Of a stretch of DNA of 32,704 nt, positions 32,018 to 32,704 are shown one piece after another. Source of the DNA: Patescibacteria group bacterium (GTDB lineage: Bacteria > Patescibacteriota > Minisyncoccia > Phycocordibacterales > SBAW01). The stretch is from the NCBI GenBank assembly GCA_028864875.1, contig JAGWLV010000005.1, positions 1 through 32,704 on the forward strand. The letters run 5' to 3'. The position numbers were made by a program, and so were the translations under genes. The notes under the pieces are model-generated. The model was given only the letters and a program-made list of their open reading frames with translations. It ran no database searches and was not told where the DNA came from. The first letter of the stretch is position 1. Each line of letters opens with the position of its first letter.

Positions 32018-32704
32018 ATGGCCGCGACTCAGGGCAGTACTACACAACGGAGTGGTTTATATAACCGCTTCAATACCCCTCCGTCTACCGATGCCGCCCG
32101 CCAGCGCCTCGGTGAAGTAGAAAGTGTCGTCACACTTATCGAGCTTCAGCTTAAAACTGAAAAGCCTTATGAGTGGGCGAGCGAAGACGAGTTCAACTCA
32201 TGGCACAATGCCGCAGTCAAAGCCTGCGCAGGATTTCAGACAGAAAAAAATTTCATCGAGAAGTGGCTGTCGGCTCAGACTCAGCCACACATCGCAAAGA
32301 AAATATTTGCTGTCTCTGAAGCTCACCGCTTGTCCGCTCGGGAAATACTTCAGCAGGATATAGCGGATGCCGCCCACAGACTCGAAGAAAAGCTGGAACC
32401 TCTTGCCAGTATGTCCGCAGCAAGCTTGGGGGTAGTAGAAAAAGAACTGCGCGCGCGGGAATTGACCAAACTTCTAAAAGAAGTGGGTAGGGCTTTGGGA
32501 GAAGCAAACAATCGCGCCCAAACACTCTATGTGGGCAAAGCTTCTTTACCGGAGCTTCGCAAACCTCTGACTGTCCTACAGGGTAAAATCCGGGATGTGT
32601 TGTATCCCCAAGGTCAAGAAAAATTCGGAGACTTTTTGATGCGGCTAGTGGAAAGAGCTGTACAAAAAGGTTTTCAACTTACGCCGGAGGAATCAGCTCA
32701 AGTG
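32018..32704 (+). CDS. Hypothetical, probably helical protein; truncated by window end
   Basis: Open to the window end from ATG 32018 (MAATQGSTTQRSGLYNRFNTPPSTDAARQRLGEVESVVTLIELQLKTEKPYEWASEDEF...); SD TTGGAGG upstream. Absent from ORF track because no stop lies inside the window. Confidence 0.7.
   Translation, partial: MAATQGSTTQRSGLYNRFNTPPSTDAARQRLGEVESVVTLIELQLKTEKPYEWASEDEFNSWHNAAVKACAGFQTEKNFIEKWLSAQTQPHIAKKIFAVSEAHRLSAREILQQDIADAAHRLEEKLEPLASMSAASLGVVEKELRARELTKLLKEVGRALGEANNRAQTLYVGKASLPELRKPLTVLQGKIRDVLYPQGQEKFGDFLMRLVERAVQKGFQLTPEESAQV

Noticed and set aside
1-32704. Integrative conjugative element carrying the T4SS genes
   Set aside because: No integrase, relaxase, attachment-site repeats or tRNA-adjacent boundaries near 549-12400; flanks are core housekeeping genes.
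1-32704. Restriction-modification, toxin-antitoxin or CRISPR-Cas defence island
   Set aside because: No nuclease/methyltransferase pairs, cas genes or repeat arrays; the single XRE regulator (25707-26012) has no toxin partner next to it.

Overview
The window is GC-rich and densely coded, and most likely chromosomal DNA of a Candidate Phyla Radiation / Parcubacteria-type bacterium. That assignment is inferred from gene content and reduced protein architectures; no search was run. It contains: (i) the 3' end of rsmA; (ii) a chromosomal type IV secretion-like locus at ~549-12400 (VirB6/TrbL-like, PrgI, split VirB4, VirB2-like two-TM protein, Ig-like and beta-propeller-like surface proteins) with no relaxase or VirD4 coupling protein visible here; (iii) the conserved jag-yidC-rnpA-rpmH // dnaA-dnaN region with a candidate oriC; (iv) PBP1A, tyrS, ruvC-yebC-ruvB, a PilB/GspE ATPase, tsaE, an XRE regulator, polA, a short holA-like gene, tRNA-Lys(UUU), DoxX, murE-like, ruvA, rpsT and a truncated 3' ORF. 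Main findings: (a) about 15 operon-first genes have a TANNNT -10-like hexamer 6-8 nt before the ATG, suggesting widespread leaderless transcription, while a few genes carry strong Shine-Dalgarno sequences; (b) a structured ncRNA upstream of and divergent from ruvB, with a TTGACA-N17-TATCTT promoter and a ~23-bp helix; (c) hairpin/promoter units that appear to split the T4SS-like locus into three transcription units; (d) a three-hairpin junction closed by a 14-bp stem at 12405-12503; (e) an 11-bp perfect inverted repeat abutting the jag start codon. Two small genes missing from the ORF track (rpmH and an acidic microprotein) and two truncated edge CDSs were added by hand. Several ORF-track starts were moved to more plausible downstream ATGs.
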